From the NCBI RefSeq assembly GCF_000196455.1, contig NC_014614.1, positions 758,501 through 822,500 of the forward strand: a stretch of 64,000 nt of DNA, in the 5' to 3' direction. The stretch comes from Acetoanaerobium sticklandii (GTDB lineage: Bacteria > Bacillota > Clostridia > Peptostreptococcales > Filifactoraceae). Shown here piece by piece: positions 1 to 11,594 of this stretch. Position 1 is the stretch's first letter. Each line of letters opens with the position of its first letter. Below the pieces are notes generated by a model. That model had not been told where the DNA came from, ran no database searches, and saw only the letters and a program-made list of their open reading frames with translations. A program made the translations under genes and the position numbers.

Positions 1-1259
1 ATGAATAGATTTGAAATAGAGGAGCTCATAGTAAGGGAAACAAACGAAAATCCTACACTTGAAGTAGAAAAAAAGACGAGATAGATTGGGAGAAATATTT
101 AAAAAATCTAAGAGACTCTTCATATAAAGTATATTCAAATTTCTTTGAAATACCAGATGATGAGGATAGCAATGCAGAGAATTATTTAAAAGATAATGTA
201 AATATGTACGATTATCTGAGCCAGCAGCTTAGATTAATGAGCTTGGACTCAAAAGTATTTGCCGCTGGTTGTTATATCATAAGAACTTTAAATAAAGACG
301 GATACTTTAAAGAGGATATTAGAAATGCTTGCAGAAATGTAGGCGTAGCTGAAGAGGTTTTTGCGGAGGCATTAGAGGTGGTTCAAAGCCTAGAACCTAG
401 CGGAATTGCTGCTAGAAATATATCTGAGTGTTTGCTTCTTCAGATTAAGGACAAGGGAATCTCAGATAAGGTACTGGAAAACATTATCATGGAAGATATA
501 GAAATGATAGGGGCTCATAAGTATAAGGAACTTTGCAAGAAGTACTCTATTCCTTCGGAAAAACTAAAAGCGTATATAGATTATATAAAAACTTTGGATC
601 CAAGACCTGCTAGACAGTTCGCGTCTGATGAAAACCAATATGTGCTTCCAGATGTAGTAGTAGAAAGAAAAAACCATGGTTTCGAAGTTAGATTAAATAA
701 TGATAGCTTGCCGAGTCTAAAAATAAGTAGCTTTTATGAAAAAATGCTCAAGGATTCTATTGAAAAAGAAACTAAAGACTATATTAAAGAGAAACTTCAG
801 AGCTCATTGATGTTAATTAAGAATATAGAGCAGAGAAAAAATACTGTACTAAAAGTTGCTAAAGGGATAGTAGAAGAACAAGAAGAATTCTTCTTATATG
901 GCAAAAATCATATCAAACCTATGATACTTAGGGATATAGCTGAGAAAACGGGTTTTCACGAATCAACAATATCACGTACTGTAAATGGAAAATACATGCT
1001 TACACCAAAAGGACTTTTTGAGTTTAAGTATTTTTTCAGCAGTGGAGTAAAAGATTGCGATGGAGATATGGTATCTAATATAAATATAAAAAATGAGCTT
1101 AAGGATATTATAGATAAAGAAAATAAGAAAAAACCACTTAGCGATCAAAAAATATGTGATATTTTGAATTTAAAGGGTATAAATATATCTAGGCGAACTG
1201 TTGCAAAGTATCGCGAAGAACTAAATATCCCGGGCTCTTCAATTAGAAAAGAAATTTAA
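1..1259 (+). pseudogene. rpoN: RNA polymerase sigma-54 factor RpoN, 5'-truncated by the window and frameshifted
   Basis: Sigma-54 directs RNA polymerase to -24/-12 promoters and needs AAA+ activators. The first 27 codons (frame 1) read as the end of region I, with the ELIVRE...ENPTLEVE pattern. That frame stops at 82-84. The rest of the protein continues in the frame that reaches the stop at 1259, with a region II-like acidic linker, the core-binding domain, the HTH (about 940-1000) and the RpoN box at the C terminus (RRTVAKYREELNIP). The two frames join if the A7 run at 68-74 had one more A. This is either a sequencing error or a real frameshift. rpoN next to cggR is a common order in Clostridia. 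The window carries a sigma-54 activator and a good -24/-12 site at 32002, which argues that a functional RpoN exists. Confidence 0.88.
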
Positions 1260-1268
1260 TTTTTCCTC

Positions 1269-1415
1269 TTGAAAAACTACGGAATATAATATACAATAAT
1301 TATGAAGCGGGACATAAATAAAGTCGATGGTCTTTAGGAGTCCCGCATAATTTTGAAAAGACAGGGAACGAAAATAAATCAGTGGACTTAAAACGTCCCT
1401 TGGAAGGTGAGGTGA
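1269..1415 (+). promoter_or_regulatory. Putative cggR-gap operon promoter with CggR-like operator
   Basis: TTGAAA at 1269-1274 and TACAAT at 1292-1297 are 17 bp apart. Just downstream of the expected start (about 1304) lies GCGGGAC (1307-1313), with its inverted copy GTCCCGC at 1340-1346. A second, weaker pair, AGGGA (1364-1368) and TCCCT (1396-1400), follows before the cggR ribosome site. The CGGGAC core and the position just downstream of the promoter resemble the known CggR operator of Bacillus subtilis, where the repressor acts after initiation. The arrangement here is inverted rather than a direct repeat. Operator function is inferred. Confidence 0.5.
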
Positions 1416-1417
1416 GC

Positions 1418-2458
1418 ATGAAAAAGCTGATTGATCTTCAAAGAAAAGTTGTACCTGAAGTTCTGGAAAACATGGAAAAAAGATATTCTATATTAAAAGA
1501 AATTTCTTTGAGTAGTCCTATTGGAAGAAGAATGCTAGCAGGCAAGCTTAACTTGTCAGAGAGAGTAGTTCGAACCGAGGTTGAATTTTTAAAGGAACAA
1601 AATCTAATTAATATAGATGCTTCTGGTATGTTTATGACAGATGAAGGCATAGATGTGCTAGAAAATTTAAGTAGCTTTATTTCAGAAATTAAGGGTATAA
1701 CGAAATTAGAAGATATACTCACCAAAAGACTTGGAATAAAAAAGATTGTTATTATTCCTTCATCGATTGACGAATGTCCAGCTTGTAGTATTGACATGGC
1801 TAAAGCTGCAGGAAGATATTTCTTTTCTATCATGAGAGAGCACAAGGTTATAGGAATAACTGGAGGAACGACTATGCATAGCTTTGCAGAAAACCTTCCT
1901 CAAATGAAAACTGAGATGCCGCTCACTATAGTTCCAGCTAGAGGGGGACTAGGAGAAGAAGTAGAGATTCAAGCCAATAACATAGCGGCTATGGTATCAA
2001 AAAAACTCAATGGACATTATGTACTTCTTCATGTTCCAGATAACATCGATAAAGACATAATGGAAAGCATAACAAGCATTCCACAAGTTAAAAGCACACT
2101 TGAAGCTATAGATGAGATAGATTTGCTTGTGTTTGGAATAGGCAACGCATCTGATATGGCTAAAAGAAGAAAAAGCAGCGACAAGGAATGCATGGTAATC
2201 AAAGAAAGAGGAGCTGTATCTGAAGCTTTTGGCCATTATTTTAATATTGATGGTGAAATAGTTTATGAAACCAGTACAGTGGGAATAAAACTAGATAAGT
2301 ACAAAGCTTTAAATGATATCATTGGTATAGCTGGAGGCAAGAAAAAAGCTGAAGCAATCTTATCAATAGCTAGAATCAATAGAAACCTAGTTCTTATAAC
2401 TGACGAAAGTGCCGCTAATTACCTTATGGAAATAACAGGCGGATTTGATGATAATTAA
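1418..2458 (+). CDS. cggR: Central glycolytic genes regulator CggR (SorC/DeoR-type)
   Basis: This is a repressor of the downstream glycolytic operon, and in characterised relatives fructose-1,6-bisphosphate relieves repression. I chose the ATG at 1418 (346 aa) because it follows GGAAGGTGAGG closely. A GTG at 1382 would add 12 residues with no good ribosome site. The N terminus (about residues 20-75) is a winged helix that includes RRMLAGKLNLSERVVRTEVE. From about 90 to the end is the sugar-phosphate-binding SorC-type domain, with GITGGTTMHSFAE and LVFGIGNASDMAKRR, as in CggR. It sits directly upstream of gap, as in Bacillus, and 34 bp separate the two. It probably autoregulates through the inverted repeats at 1307-1400. 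Confidence 0.9.
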   Translation: MKKLIDLQRKVVPEVLENMEKRYSILKEISLSSPIGRRMLAGKLNLSERVVRTEVEFLKEQNLINIDASGMFMTDEGIDVLENLSSFISEIKGITKLEDILTKRLGIKKIVIIPSSIDECPACSIDMAKAAGRYFFSIMREHKVIGITGGTTMHSFAENLPQMKTEMPLTIVPARGGLGEEVEIQANNIAAMVSKKLNGHYVLLHVPDNIDKDIMESITSIPQVKSTLEAIDEIDLLVFGIGNASDMAKRRKSSDKECMVIKERGAVSEAFGHYFNIDGEIVYETSTVGIKLDKYKALNDIIGIAGGKKKAEAILSIARINRNLVLITDESAANYLMEITGGFDDN

Positions 2459-2491
2459 TTTTAATATTAAAATTTTAGGAGGTTTTTACAA

Positions 2492-3511
2492 ATGGTAAAA
2501 GTTGCGATTAACGGTTTTGGTAGAATTGGAAAAAGTGTACTTCGTGCATATTTTGAAAATGGCGGAAAAGAAAAATTCGGTTATGATATAGTTGCTATTA
2601 ACAACCCTGGAGATTCTACTGGAGCAGCTCATTTGTTTAAATATGACTCTTGCTTTGGAACATATACTGGCGATGTAGAATTAAAAGATGGAAAATTAAT
2701 AATAGATGGACATGAAATAGTAGTAGTTGATAATAGAGATCCACTTCAATTACCATGGAAAGAAATGGGAATCGATATAGTTATTGAATCAACGGGTGCT
2801 TTTACAAAGAGAGAAGGAGCAGCTAAGCATATTGAAGCTGGAGCAAAGAAGGTTTTAATTACTGCACCTGGTAAAGACGAAGATATAACAGTGGTTATGG
2901 GAGTTAACGAAGAGAAATATGACCCAGCAAATCATCACATAGTATCTAACGCTTCTTGTACTACAAACTGCCTTGCGCCATTTGCAAAGGTTATAGATGA
3001 GAAGTTTGGAATTGTAAAAGGTCTTATGACTACAGTTCACTCTTACACTAACGACCAAGGTCTTCTAGATCAAAAACACAAAGATTTAAGAAGAGCAAGA
3101 GCTGGAGCTTTATCAATCATTCCTACTACAACAGGAGCTGCTAAAGCTGTTTCATTAGTATTACCTCAACTTGAAGGAAAATTAAACGGATTCTCTCTAA
3201 GAGTTCCTACTCCTACTGTATCTGTAGTTGACCTAGTAGTTGAGCTTGCAAAACCAGCTACTAAAGATGAAATCAATGCTGCTCTTAAAGAAGCATCTGA
3301 AACTACAATGAAAGGCATTCTTGGATACACTGAGGAGCCACTAGTATCTATTGACTTTAGAAAAGATGAGAGATCTTCGATTGTAGATGCTCTATCTACT
3401 ATGGTTATTGATGGAAACATGGCAAAAATCGTATCTTGGTATGACAATGAGTGGGGATACTCAGTAAGAGTAGTAGATTTAGCTGCATATATGGTAAAAA
3501 AAGGACTATAA
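2492..3511 (+). CDS. gap: Glyceraldehyde-3-phosphate dehydrogenase (type I)
   Basis: This enzyme oxidises and phosphorylates glyceraldehyde-3-phosphate to 1,3-bisphosphoglycerate with NAD+ in cytosolic glycolysis. The 339 residues are full length. The Rossmann motif GFGRIGK is at the N terminus. The catalytic cysteine is in [12 protein letters not shown] (about residue 155), and WYDNEWGYS lies near the C terminus. AGGAGG precedes the ATG by 9 nt. It is the first enzyme gene after cggR. A hairpin with a T tract at 3528-3561 separates it from pgk, which may give gap more transcript than the distal genes. Confidence 0.98.
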   Translation: MVKVAINGFGRIGKSVLRAYFENGGKEKFGYDIVAINNPGDSTGAAHLFKYDSCFGTYTGDVELKDGKLIIDGHEIVVVDNRDPLQLPWKEMGIDIVIESTGAFTKREGAAKHIEAGAKKVLITAPGKDEDITVVMGVNEEKYDPANHHIVSNASCTTNCLAPFAKVIDEKFGIVKGLMTTVHSYTNDQGLLDQKHKDLRRARAGALSIIPTTTGAAKAVSLVLPQLEGKLNGFSLRVPTPTVSVVDLVVELAKPATKDEINAALKEASETTMKGILGYTEEPLVSIDFRKDERSSIVDALSTMVIDGNMAKIVSWYDNEWGYSVRVVDLAAYMVKKGL

Positions 3512-3527
3512 TATAAAATTCTAACAT

Positions 3528-3561
3528 AAGCCCAGGTTCCCGAAAGGGGCTGGGCTTTTTT
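3528..3561 (+). terminator. Hairpin with T tract between gap and pgk
   Basis: AAGCCCAG (3528-3535) pairs with CTGGGCTT (3550-3557). An inner CCC-GAAA-GGG stem-loop and a run of T up to 3561 complete the structure. Because pgk to eno have no obvious promoter of their own, I read it as a partial terminator or a 3'-end stabiliser inside the operon. Confidence 0.7.
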
Positions 3562-3578
3562 GAAGGGAGAGAAAATCA

Positions 3579-4775
3579 GTGTCAATGCTAAATAAAAAGG
3601 CTGTAAATGATATAGATGTAAAAGGTAAAAAGGTAATAGTTAGATGTGATTTTAATGTACCTATGAAAAACGGTGAAATTACTGATGATAGAAGAATTAA
3701 AGGAGCACTAGAAACTATAAACTATCTTACTGAAAATAAAGCAAAGGTTATACTTATGTCTCACCTAGGCAGACCTGATAAAAAATATGAGCCTGAGTTT
3801 TCACTAGCTCCAGTAGCAAAAAGATTAAGCGAGCTTACTGGCAAGGAAGTAAAATTGGCACAAGATGAAGCTGTAGTTGGCGAAAATGCAAAAGCACTTA
3901 CTGCATCTATGAACGAAGGCGATATTGTACTTCTTGAAAATGTTAGATTTGTAAAAGGCGAGACAAAAAATGATTTAGACTTTGCAAAAGAACTAGCATC
4001 ACTTGCTGATGTATTTGTAAACGATGCATTTGGTACTGCTCATAGAGCTCACTCGTCAACAGCTGGAATAGCAAACTATCTTCCTTCAGCTATGGGATTT
4101 TTAATAGAAAAAGAAATTTCAATCATGGGAAAAGCGCTTGAAGCTCCAGAAAGACCTTTTGTAGCAATACTTGGAGGAGCAAAGGTTTCAGATAAAATTT
4201 CTGTAATAGAAAATATGATGGACAAAGTAGATACGCTTATTATAGGCGGAGCTATGGCATATACCTTCAAGAAAGCTCTAAACGTTCCAGTTGGAAGCTC
4301 AAGAGTAGAAGATGACAAAGTAGAGCTTGCAAAGGATTTATTAGAAAAAGCAAAGCAAAAAGGCATAAAATTGCTTCTTCCTATTGACCACATGGTTGCA
4401 AAGGAATTTAATGAAACTAGTGAATCGTTTGCCACTGATACAGAAGAAATTCCAGAAGGCTTCATGGGACTAGATATTGGACCTAAAACTATCAAGCTTT
4501 TTGAAGATGAAATAAAACAAGCTAAAACAGTAATTTGGAATGGACCTATGGGCGTATTTGAAATGCCTAAATTTGCTGTAGGAACAAAATCCTTAGCAGA
4601 AATAATTGCAAATACAGATGCTGTATCAATTATAGGTGGAGGAGACTCGGCTGCAGCAGTTGAACAGCTTGGATTCGCTGATAAAATGACTCATATCTCA
4701 ACAGGCGGAGGAGCATCTCTAGAGTTTTTAGAGGGTAAAATTCTTCCTGGTATAGATGTACTTGAAAGCAAATAG
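3579..4775 (+). CDS. pgk: Phosphoglycerate kinase
   Basis: This enzyme transfers phosphate from 1,3-bisphosphoglycerate to ADP, the first ATP-yielding step of glycolysis. The 398 residues are full length. N-domain signatures [11 protein letters not shown] and LMSHLGRP and the C-domain nucleotide motif [11 protein letters not shown] are visible. I chose the GTG at 3579 because AGGGAG lies 9 nt upstream. The ATG two codons later is an alternative. It follows the intercistronic hairpin after gap and lies 9 nt before tpiA. Confidence 0.97.
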   Translation: MSMLNKKAVNDIDVKGKKVIVRCDFNVPMKNGEITDDRRIKGALETINYLTENKAKVILMSHLGRPDKKYEPEFSLAPVAKRLSELTGKEVKLAQDEAVVGENAKALTASMNEGDIVLLENVRFVKGETKNDLDFAKELASLADVFVNDAFGTAHRAHSSTAGIANYLPSAMGFLIEKEISIMGKALEAPERPFVAILGGAKVSDKISVIENMMDKVDTLIIGGAMAYTFKKALNVPVGSSRVEDDKVELAKDLLEKAKQKGIKLLLPIDHMVAKEFNETSESFATDTEEIPEGFMGLDIGPKTIKLFEDEIKQAKTVIWNGPMGVFEMPKFAVGTKSLAEIIANTDAVSIIGGGDSAAAVEQLGFADKMTHISTGGGASLEFLEGKILPGIDVLESK

Positions 4776-4784
4776 GAGGCAAAA

Positions 4785-5531
4785 ATGAGAAAACCTATAA
4801 TAGCTGGAAATTGGAAAATGCATAAAACAATAGCCGAGGCGCTTGAGTTTGTAGAAAAAATTAAAGCTGAGGTTGCTGGAACGGATGTAGAGACAGTTAT
4901 TTGCGCTCCATTTACACAGCTAAAGGATATAAAACAAGCAGTAAAGGATACGAACATCAAAGTAGGAGCTCAAAACATGCATTATGAGGAAAAAGGAGCT
5001 TTTACTGGTGAAATATCAGCAGCTATGCTAAAAGAACTAATGGTAGATTATGTAATAATAGGACATTCAGAGAGAAGACAGTATTTTAATGAGACAGATG
5101 AAACTGTCAATAAAAAAGTAAAAAAGGCTTTAGCTTATGATATAACTCCAATCATGTGCGTAGGAGAGTCTTTAGAGGAAAGAGAAGCAGAAAAAACTAA
5201 AGAAATAGTAAAAGACCAAACGATGAAAGGCCTAGAAGGACTTACTAATGAGCAGGTCTCATCTCTTGTCATAGCCTATGAGCCTATTTGGGCTATAGGT
5301 ACAGGAAAAACTGCATCTAGCCAAGATGCAAACGAAGTAATTGCTTATATCAGAGAGGTTGTAAAAGACATGTACTCTGAGGAAGTATCTGAGGAAGTTC
5401 GTATTCAGTATGGAGGCAGTGTTAAGCCTTCGAATGTTGAAGAGATTATGAATGAAAGTGATATTGACGGAGCACTTGTGGGAGGAGCCTCATTAGAAGC
5501 CTCTGATTTTACTGCTTTAGTCAATTTTTAA
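4785..5531 (+). CDS. tpiA: Triosephosphate isomerase
   Basis: This enzyme interconverts DHAP and glyceraldehyde-3-phosphate. At 248 residues it has the usual length. The N-terminal GNWKMHK carries the active-site Asn and Lys. The catalytic His is in [10 protein letters not shown], and the catalytic Glu is in [12 protein letters not shown]. The phosphate-binding IQYGGSV and GALVGGASL loops follow. AGGAGG lies just before the ATG. It could also feed the DHAP made by the aldolase encoded at 46719 into lower glycolysis. Confidence 0.98.
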   Translation: MRKPIIAGNWKMHKTIAEALEFVEKIKAEVAGTDVETVICAPFTQLKDIKQAVKDTNIKVGAQNMHYEEKGAFTGEISAAMLKELMVDYVIIGHSERRQYFNETDETVNKKVKKALAYDITPIMCVGESLEEREAEKTKEIVKDQTMKGLEGLTNEQVSSLVIAYEPIWAIGTGKTASSQDANEVIAYIREVVKDMYSEEVSEEVRIQYGGSVKPSNVEEIMNESDIDGALVGGASLEASDFTALVNF

Positions 5532-5545
5532 GAGGAGAAATCTAT

Positions 5546-8388
<2,843 letters not shown>

Positions 8389-8503
8389 TTAGATTTTAGG
8401 ACTAAACTTTAAATCTGATTATGTTTTTTAAATAATAAGCAAATAATTATAAGTAAGTATGAAGCATTTAAAACATGTTAAAAACTGCATTAAAATAAAA
8501 ATA

Positions 8504-8534
8504 GCGAGGGCTTATACAGCTCTCGTTGTTTTGT
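8504..8534 (+). terminator. Probable terminator of the glycolytic operon
   Basis: CGAGGGC (8505-8511) pairs with GCTCTCG (8519-8525) with one G-U pair. It is followed by TTGTTTTGT. The rest of the 296-nt gap between eno and secG is AT-rich. TTGACA at 8569 and TATAAT at 8598 are present but 23 bp apart, so a secG promoter is only suggested. Confidence 0.55.
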
Positions 8535-8684
8535 CTAAATACTTAAAAACAATATCCAAAATTTGCCATTGACAAATATAATTAATTTTGCATTACATAT
8601 AATCTTATTTATTGCTTTATACTTATCACTATGTTAAAATATGTAGGTATGATTAGCATTTATATGCATAAGGAGGTGCTTAAT

Positions 8685-8912
8685 ATGAAAACATTTCTAA
8701 TGGTTGTGGAGATTATTGTAAGCTTAGGTCTAATTGCTAGTGTACTTCTCCAATCAGGAAGAAGCGCAGGTTTCTCTGGGGCTATAACTGGAGGAGCAGA
8801 GCAGCTTATGGGAAACAAGGCAAGAGGTATGGATGTTATTTTTAGAAAAATAACAGCAGCGTGTGCAGTATTGTTCATAGTATTAGCAATCGTATTAGTA
8901 GCACTACAGTAA
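8685..8912 (+). CDS. secG: Preprotein translocase subunit SecG
   Basis: This is a small membrane subunit of the SecYEG channel. I chose the ATG at 8685 (75 aa) because AAGGAGGTG lies at 8670-8678. An upstream in-frame ATG at 8631 would add 18 residues without a ribosome site. Two membrane segments, about residues 3-22 and 53-73, flank a Gly/Ser-rich loop with [14 protein letters not shown], the SecG signature. In many Firmicutes secG is followed by rnr and smpB. Here rnr is about 10 kb away, with hppA, the aromatic operon, the stalk protein and prfC in between. Confidence 0.92.
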   Translation: MKTFLMVVEIIVSLGLIASVLLQSGRSAGFSGAITGGAEQLMGNKARGMDVIFRKITAACAVLFIVLAIVLVALQ

Positions 8913-8941
8913 AAACAATATTATTAGGAGGTATTATCGAA

Positions 8942-10981
8942 ATGCAAAACTTAATATGGGCTCCAATTATTGGAGTACTAGCCCTTGTATTTGCATTCGT
9001 TCTTTCTTCTAAAATCAACAAAGTTGATGTTGGAACTGAAAGAATGAAAGAAATCTCTACTTACATCCATGAAGGTGCGATGGCTTTCTTAACTAGAGAG
9101 TACAAGGTATTAGCAATTTTTATCGCGGTATTATTCGTAGTTTTAGCAATTGGTATCAATATACTTACAGCAGTTTGTTTCTTAGTTGGAGCTGCTTTTT
9201 CTACACTTGCAGGATTTTTTGGAATGCAAGTTGCAACAAAAGCTAACGTAAGAACAGCAAATGCAGCTAGAGAAGGTGGAATGAATAAAGCACTTTCAAT
9301 TGCTTTTTCAGGCGGAGCTGTTATGGGTATGTCTGTTGTTGGTCTTGGTATCTTTGGAGTAAGTGTACTTTATATGATACTAACAAGCATGGGATATGAC
9401 TCTGCTGCAGCAACTAATATACTTACTGGATTTGGACTAGGAGCATCTTCACTTGCACTTTTTGGACGTGTTGGTGGAGGTATCTATACTAAGGCAGCAG
9501 ACGTTGGAGCGGACTTAGTTGGTAAAGTTGAAGCTGGAATTCCAGAAGACGATCCAAGAAACCCTGCAGTTATCGCTGATAACGTTGGAGATAATGTTGG
9601 AGACGTAGCTGGTATGGGAGCTGACCTTTTTGAGTCATATGTTGGATCATTAATCGCAGCTATGACACTTGGTATACTTGCTGTATCAAACTCTGGAGAA
9701 TCATATGGAGTTTTAGGAGCTATTTTCCCTCTTGCAGTTTCTGCAGTTGGTATAGTCGGATCTATCATCGGAACTTTCTTCGTAAAAGGAGATGACAATT
9801 CAGATCCACATAAAGCTCTTAAAATGGGTACTTATGTAGCTGGAGGAATTACAGTTTTAGCATCGTTCTTCCTTTCTAATATGTTCTTAGGAAACCTTTC
9901 AGGTTTTTGGGCTATCATCATTGGTCTAGTAGTGGGAACTATTATCGGACAAATTACAGAAATTTATACTTCTGCAGATTTTAAACATGTTAAGAAAATT
10001 GCTGATCAGTCTGAAACTGGACCAGCAACTACTATAATTTCAGGTCTTGCTGTTGGTATGGAATCAACAATGTGGCCACTTATCATTATATCTATTGGTA
10101 TTTTAGGTGCTTACATGGCTGGAGGACTATACGGAATAGCTCTTGCAGCTGTAGGTATGCTTGCAACTACTGGTATGACAGTAGCGGTAGATGCTTATGG
10201 ACCTATTGCGGATAACGCAGGTGGTATTGCAGAGATGTGCGAGCTTCCAAAAGAAGTTAGAGCAATCACTGACAAACTTGACTCAGTTGGTAACACAACT
10301 GCTGCTATTGGTAAAGGTTTTGCAATTGGATCAGCAGCTCTTACTGCACTTGCTCTATTTGCATCTTACACAGCAGCTACTGGATTATCATCAATCAGCT
10401 TAACTAACCCAGAGGTTATTGCGGGAATGTTTATAGGTGGAATGCTACCATTCCTATTCTCAGCTATGACAATGGAAGCAGTTGGTAAAGCTGCATTCGA
10501 TATGATTGAAGAAGTTAGAAGACAGTTTAAAACTATCCCTGGTATCATGGAGGGAACTGGTAAGCCTGATTATGCAAGATGCGTAGATATCTCTACAGCA
10601 GCAGCTCTTAAGCAAATGATTGTTCCTGGAGTTATGGCTGTATTATCACCTATTGCTATTGGACTTTTACTTGGAACTGAGGCTCTAGGAGGTCTTCTTG
10701 GAGGAGCTCTTGTAACTGGAGTTTTACTTGCTATCATGATGGCAAATGCCGGCGGAGCTTGGGATAATGCTAAAAAATACATTGAATCTGGAGCTCATGG
10801 CGGAAAAGGTTCAGAAGCTCATAAGGCAGCAGTTGTTGGAGATACAGTTGGAGATCCATTCAAAGATACATCTGGACCTTCTATCAATATCCTAATCAAA
10901 CTTATGACTATAGTTTCTCTAGTGTTTGCACCAGTATTTGTTCAGTACGGTGGAATGCTTCTTGGACTATTTGGAAAATAA
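8942..10981 (+). CDS. hppA: Membrane-bound K+-dependent pyrophosphatase (H+ or Na+ pumping)
   Basis: This pump hydrolyses cytosolic pyrophosphate and exports H+ or Na+. The ATG at 8942 (679 aa) has AGGAGG 10 nt upstream. The longer open frame overlaps secG and is unlikely. About 16 membrane segments are seen. The substrate site includes [20 protein letters not shown] and NVGDNVGD, and the second signature is [14 protein letters not shown]. In the segment after DSVG the sequence [10 protein letters not shown] has Ala where K+-independent pumps have Lys, so K+ dependence is likely. The ion (H+ or Na+) cannot be decided by eye. The gene follows secG by 29 nt and ends at a strong terminator. Confidence 0.96.
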   Translation: MQNLIWAPIIGVLALVFAFVLSSKINKVDVGTERMKEISTYIHEGAMAFLTREYKVLAIFIAVLFVVLAIGINILTAVCFLVGAAFSTLAGFFGMQVATKANVRTANAAREGGMNKALSIAFSGGAVMGMSVVGLGIFGVSVLYMILTSMGYDSAAATNILTGFGLGASSLALFGRVGGGIYTKAADVGADLVGKVEAGIPEDDPRNPAVIADNVGDNVGDVAGMGADLFESYVGSLIAAMTLGILAVSNSGESYGVLGAIFPLAVSAVGIVGSIIGTFFVKGDDNSDPHKALKMGTYVAGGITVLASFFLSNMFLGNLSGFWAIIIGLVVGTIIGQITEIYTSADFKHVKKIADQSETGPATTIISGLAVGMESTMWPLIIISIGILGAYMAGGLYGIALAAVGMLATTGMTVAVDAYGPIADNAGGIAEMCELPKEVRAITDKLDSVGNTTAAIGKGFAIGSAALTALALFASYTAATGLSSISLTNPEVIAGMFIGGMLPFLFSAMTMEAVGKAAFDMIEEVRRQFKTIPGIMEGTGKPDYARCVDISTAAALKQMIVPGVMAVLSPIAIGLLLGTEALGGLLGGALVTGVLLAIMMANAGGAWDNAKKYIESGAHGGKGSEAHKAAVVGDTVGDPFKDTSGPSINILIKLMTIVSLVFAPVFVQYGGMLLGLFGK

Positions 10982-10992
10982 TAAATAAATTT

Positions 10993-11029
10993 AAGAACTA
11001 TATTCATAGCGAATATAGTTCTTTTTTTT
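10993..11029 (+). terminator. Intrinsic terminator after hppA
   Basis: AAGAACTATATTC (10993-11005) and GAATATAGTTCTT (11011-11023) form a perfect 13-bp stem with a 5-nt loop, followed by a T run. It isolates hppA from the aromatic operon promoter 20 nt further on. Confidence 0.92.
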
Positions 11030-11049
11030 ATATAAATTAATTTTATTTG

Positions 11050-11077
11050 TTGACATCCTCTAAAATCGTGGTAGAAT
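11050..11077 (+). promoter_or_regulatory. Promoter of the aromatic amino acid operon
   Basis: TTGACA at 11050-11055 and TAGAAT at 11072-11077 are 16 bp apart, a good housekeeping-sigma promoter. Transcription would start near 11084, about 60 nt before the leader peptide and about 510 nt before aroF. Confidence 0.72.
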
Positions 11078-11144
11078 AAATCACAATACATAATACAGTA
11101 TAAATATTAGGATGAATGTATATCCATCCAGAAGGGATAAAAAA

Positions 11145-11309
11145 ATGGAAAACCTCATTGGAAATATGATAAATGCAAATAATAAATTTTATTTTAGCTT
11201 TTTTAGCTTGGGCTTTTATTTTTATAGCGCAAGTTATTTTGCATTTCAAAAATCATATAAAAATCCAATGAGATATTCTTTATATTATCCTCAGGTTCCC
11301 CAGGATTAA
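11145..11309 (+). CDS. Phe/Tyr-rich leader peptide of the aroF operon
   Basis: This is a 54-codon frame starting at the ATG at 11145, with GAAGGG 8 nt upstream. It contains 8 Phe and 8 Tyr codons. Most lie between codons 15 and 38 (for example FYFSFF and GFYFYSASYFAF), and Tyr recurs in the last 12 codons. The following genes make prephenate, Tyr and Phe precursors, so the peptide is best read as a sensor of charged tRNA-Phe and tRNA-Tyr in a trp-type attenuator. Codons 3-6 and 40-43 also lie in RNA segments that can pair with each other. I found no resemblance to a structural protein. A longer in-frame ATG at 11112 lacks a ribosome site. Confidence 0.8.
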   Translation: MENLIGNMINANNKFYFSFFSLGFYFYSASYFAFQKSYKNPMRYSLYYPQVPQD

Positions 11310-11390
11310 GCTTAAGGAAATACGGGAATAGTGAATAAAAATACCTGATAAACTTAGGGTCTCATTGAAACTTCAATGAGGCCCTTTTTT
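11154..11390 (+). promoter_or_regulatory. Transcription attenuator with competing pairings
   Basis: Four segments are visible. Segment 1 is CTCATTGGA (11154-11162). Segment 2 is TCCAATGAG extended by A (11264-11273). Segment 3 is TCTCATTG (11360-11367). Segment 4 is CAATGAGG (11374-11381). Segments 1 and 2 pair perfectly over 9 bp, 2 and 3 over 8 bp, and 3 and 4 form the terminator. A ribosome slowed at the Phe/Tyr cluster would separate 1 from 2 and favour 2:3, the antiterminator. Free translation favours termination. The pairing is visible in the sequence, and the regulation is inferred. Confidence 0.72.
11356..11390 (+). terminator. Attenuator terminator hairpin before aroF
   Basis: AGGGTCTCATTGAA (11356-11369) pairs with TTCAATGAGGCCCT (11372-11385) with one G-U pair, followed by six T. 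It lies about 205 nt upstream of aroF on the same strand and has no gene of its own to terminate except the leader peptide. Confidence 0.9.
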
Positions 11391-11536
11391 AATATCAGTA
11401 TTAAATTTTAAATTATTATTTCTTATACTTTCTATTTGGCCAAAGAAAATATAAGAGTTTAAATAGATTTAATAGATTAACAATTAATAAAAATTCGATT
11501 AAAAATATGTAAATAATATAAGAGAAATTTAATTTG

Positions 11537-11568
11537 ATAACTAACTTAAGAACTTATAACTAACTTAA
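11537..11568 (+). repeat. Two 13-bp direct repeats upstream of aroF
   Basis: ATAACTAACTTAA occurs at 11537-11549 and again at 11556-11568, a 19-bp period. They lie in the AT-rich 204-nt stretch between the attenuator terminator and aroF, 27 nt before the start codon. The role is unknown. A protein-binding site or simple AT-rich drift are both possible. Confidence 0.5.
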
Positions 11569-11594
11569 AAATAAAAATAATAGGAGTGATTTAA

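Noticed and set aside
8569..8603. Strong promoter for secG from TTGACA and TATAAT
   Set aside because: The boxes are 23 bp apart, too far for a normal promoter; kept only as a remark.
9484..9798. Long open frame on the minus strand inside hppA
   Set aside because: It is a shadow of the hppA coding frame; no ribosome site or family signature. Similar antisense frames in gap, pgk, eno and others were left out for the same reason.
11084..11594. T-box riboswitch upstream of aroF
   Set aside because: No T-box core sequence or specifier loop layout was seen; a translated Phe/Tyr-rich frame and alternative pairing explain the leader better.
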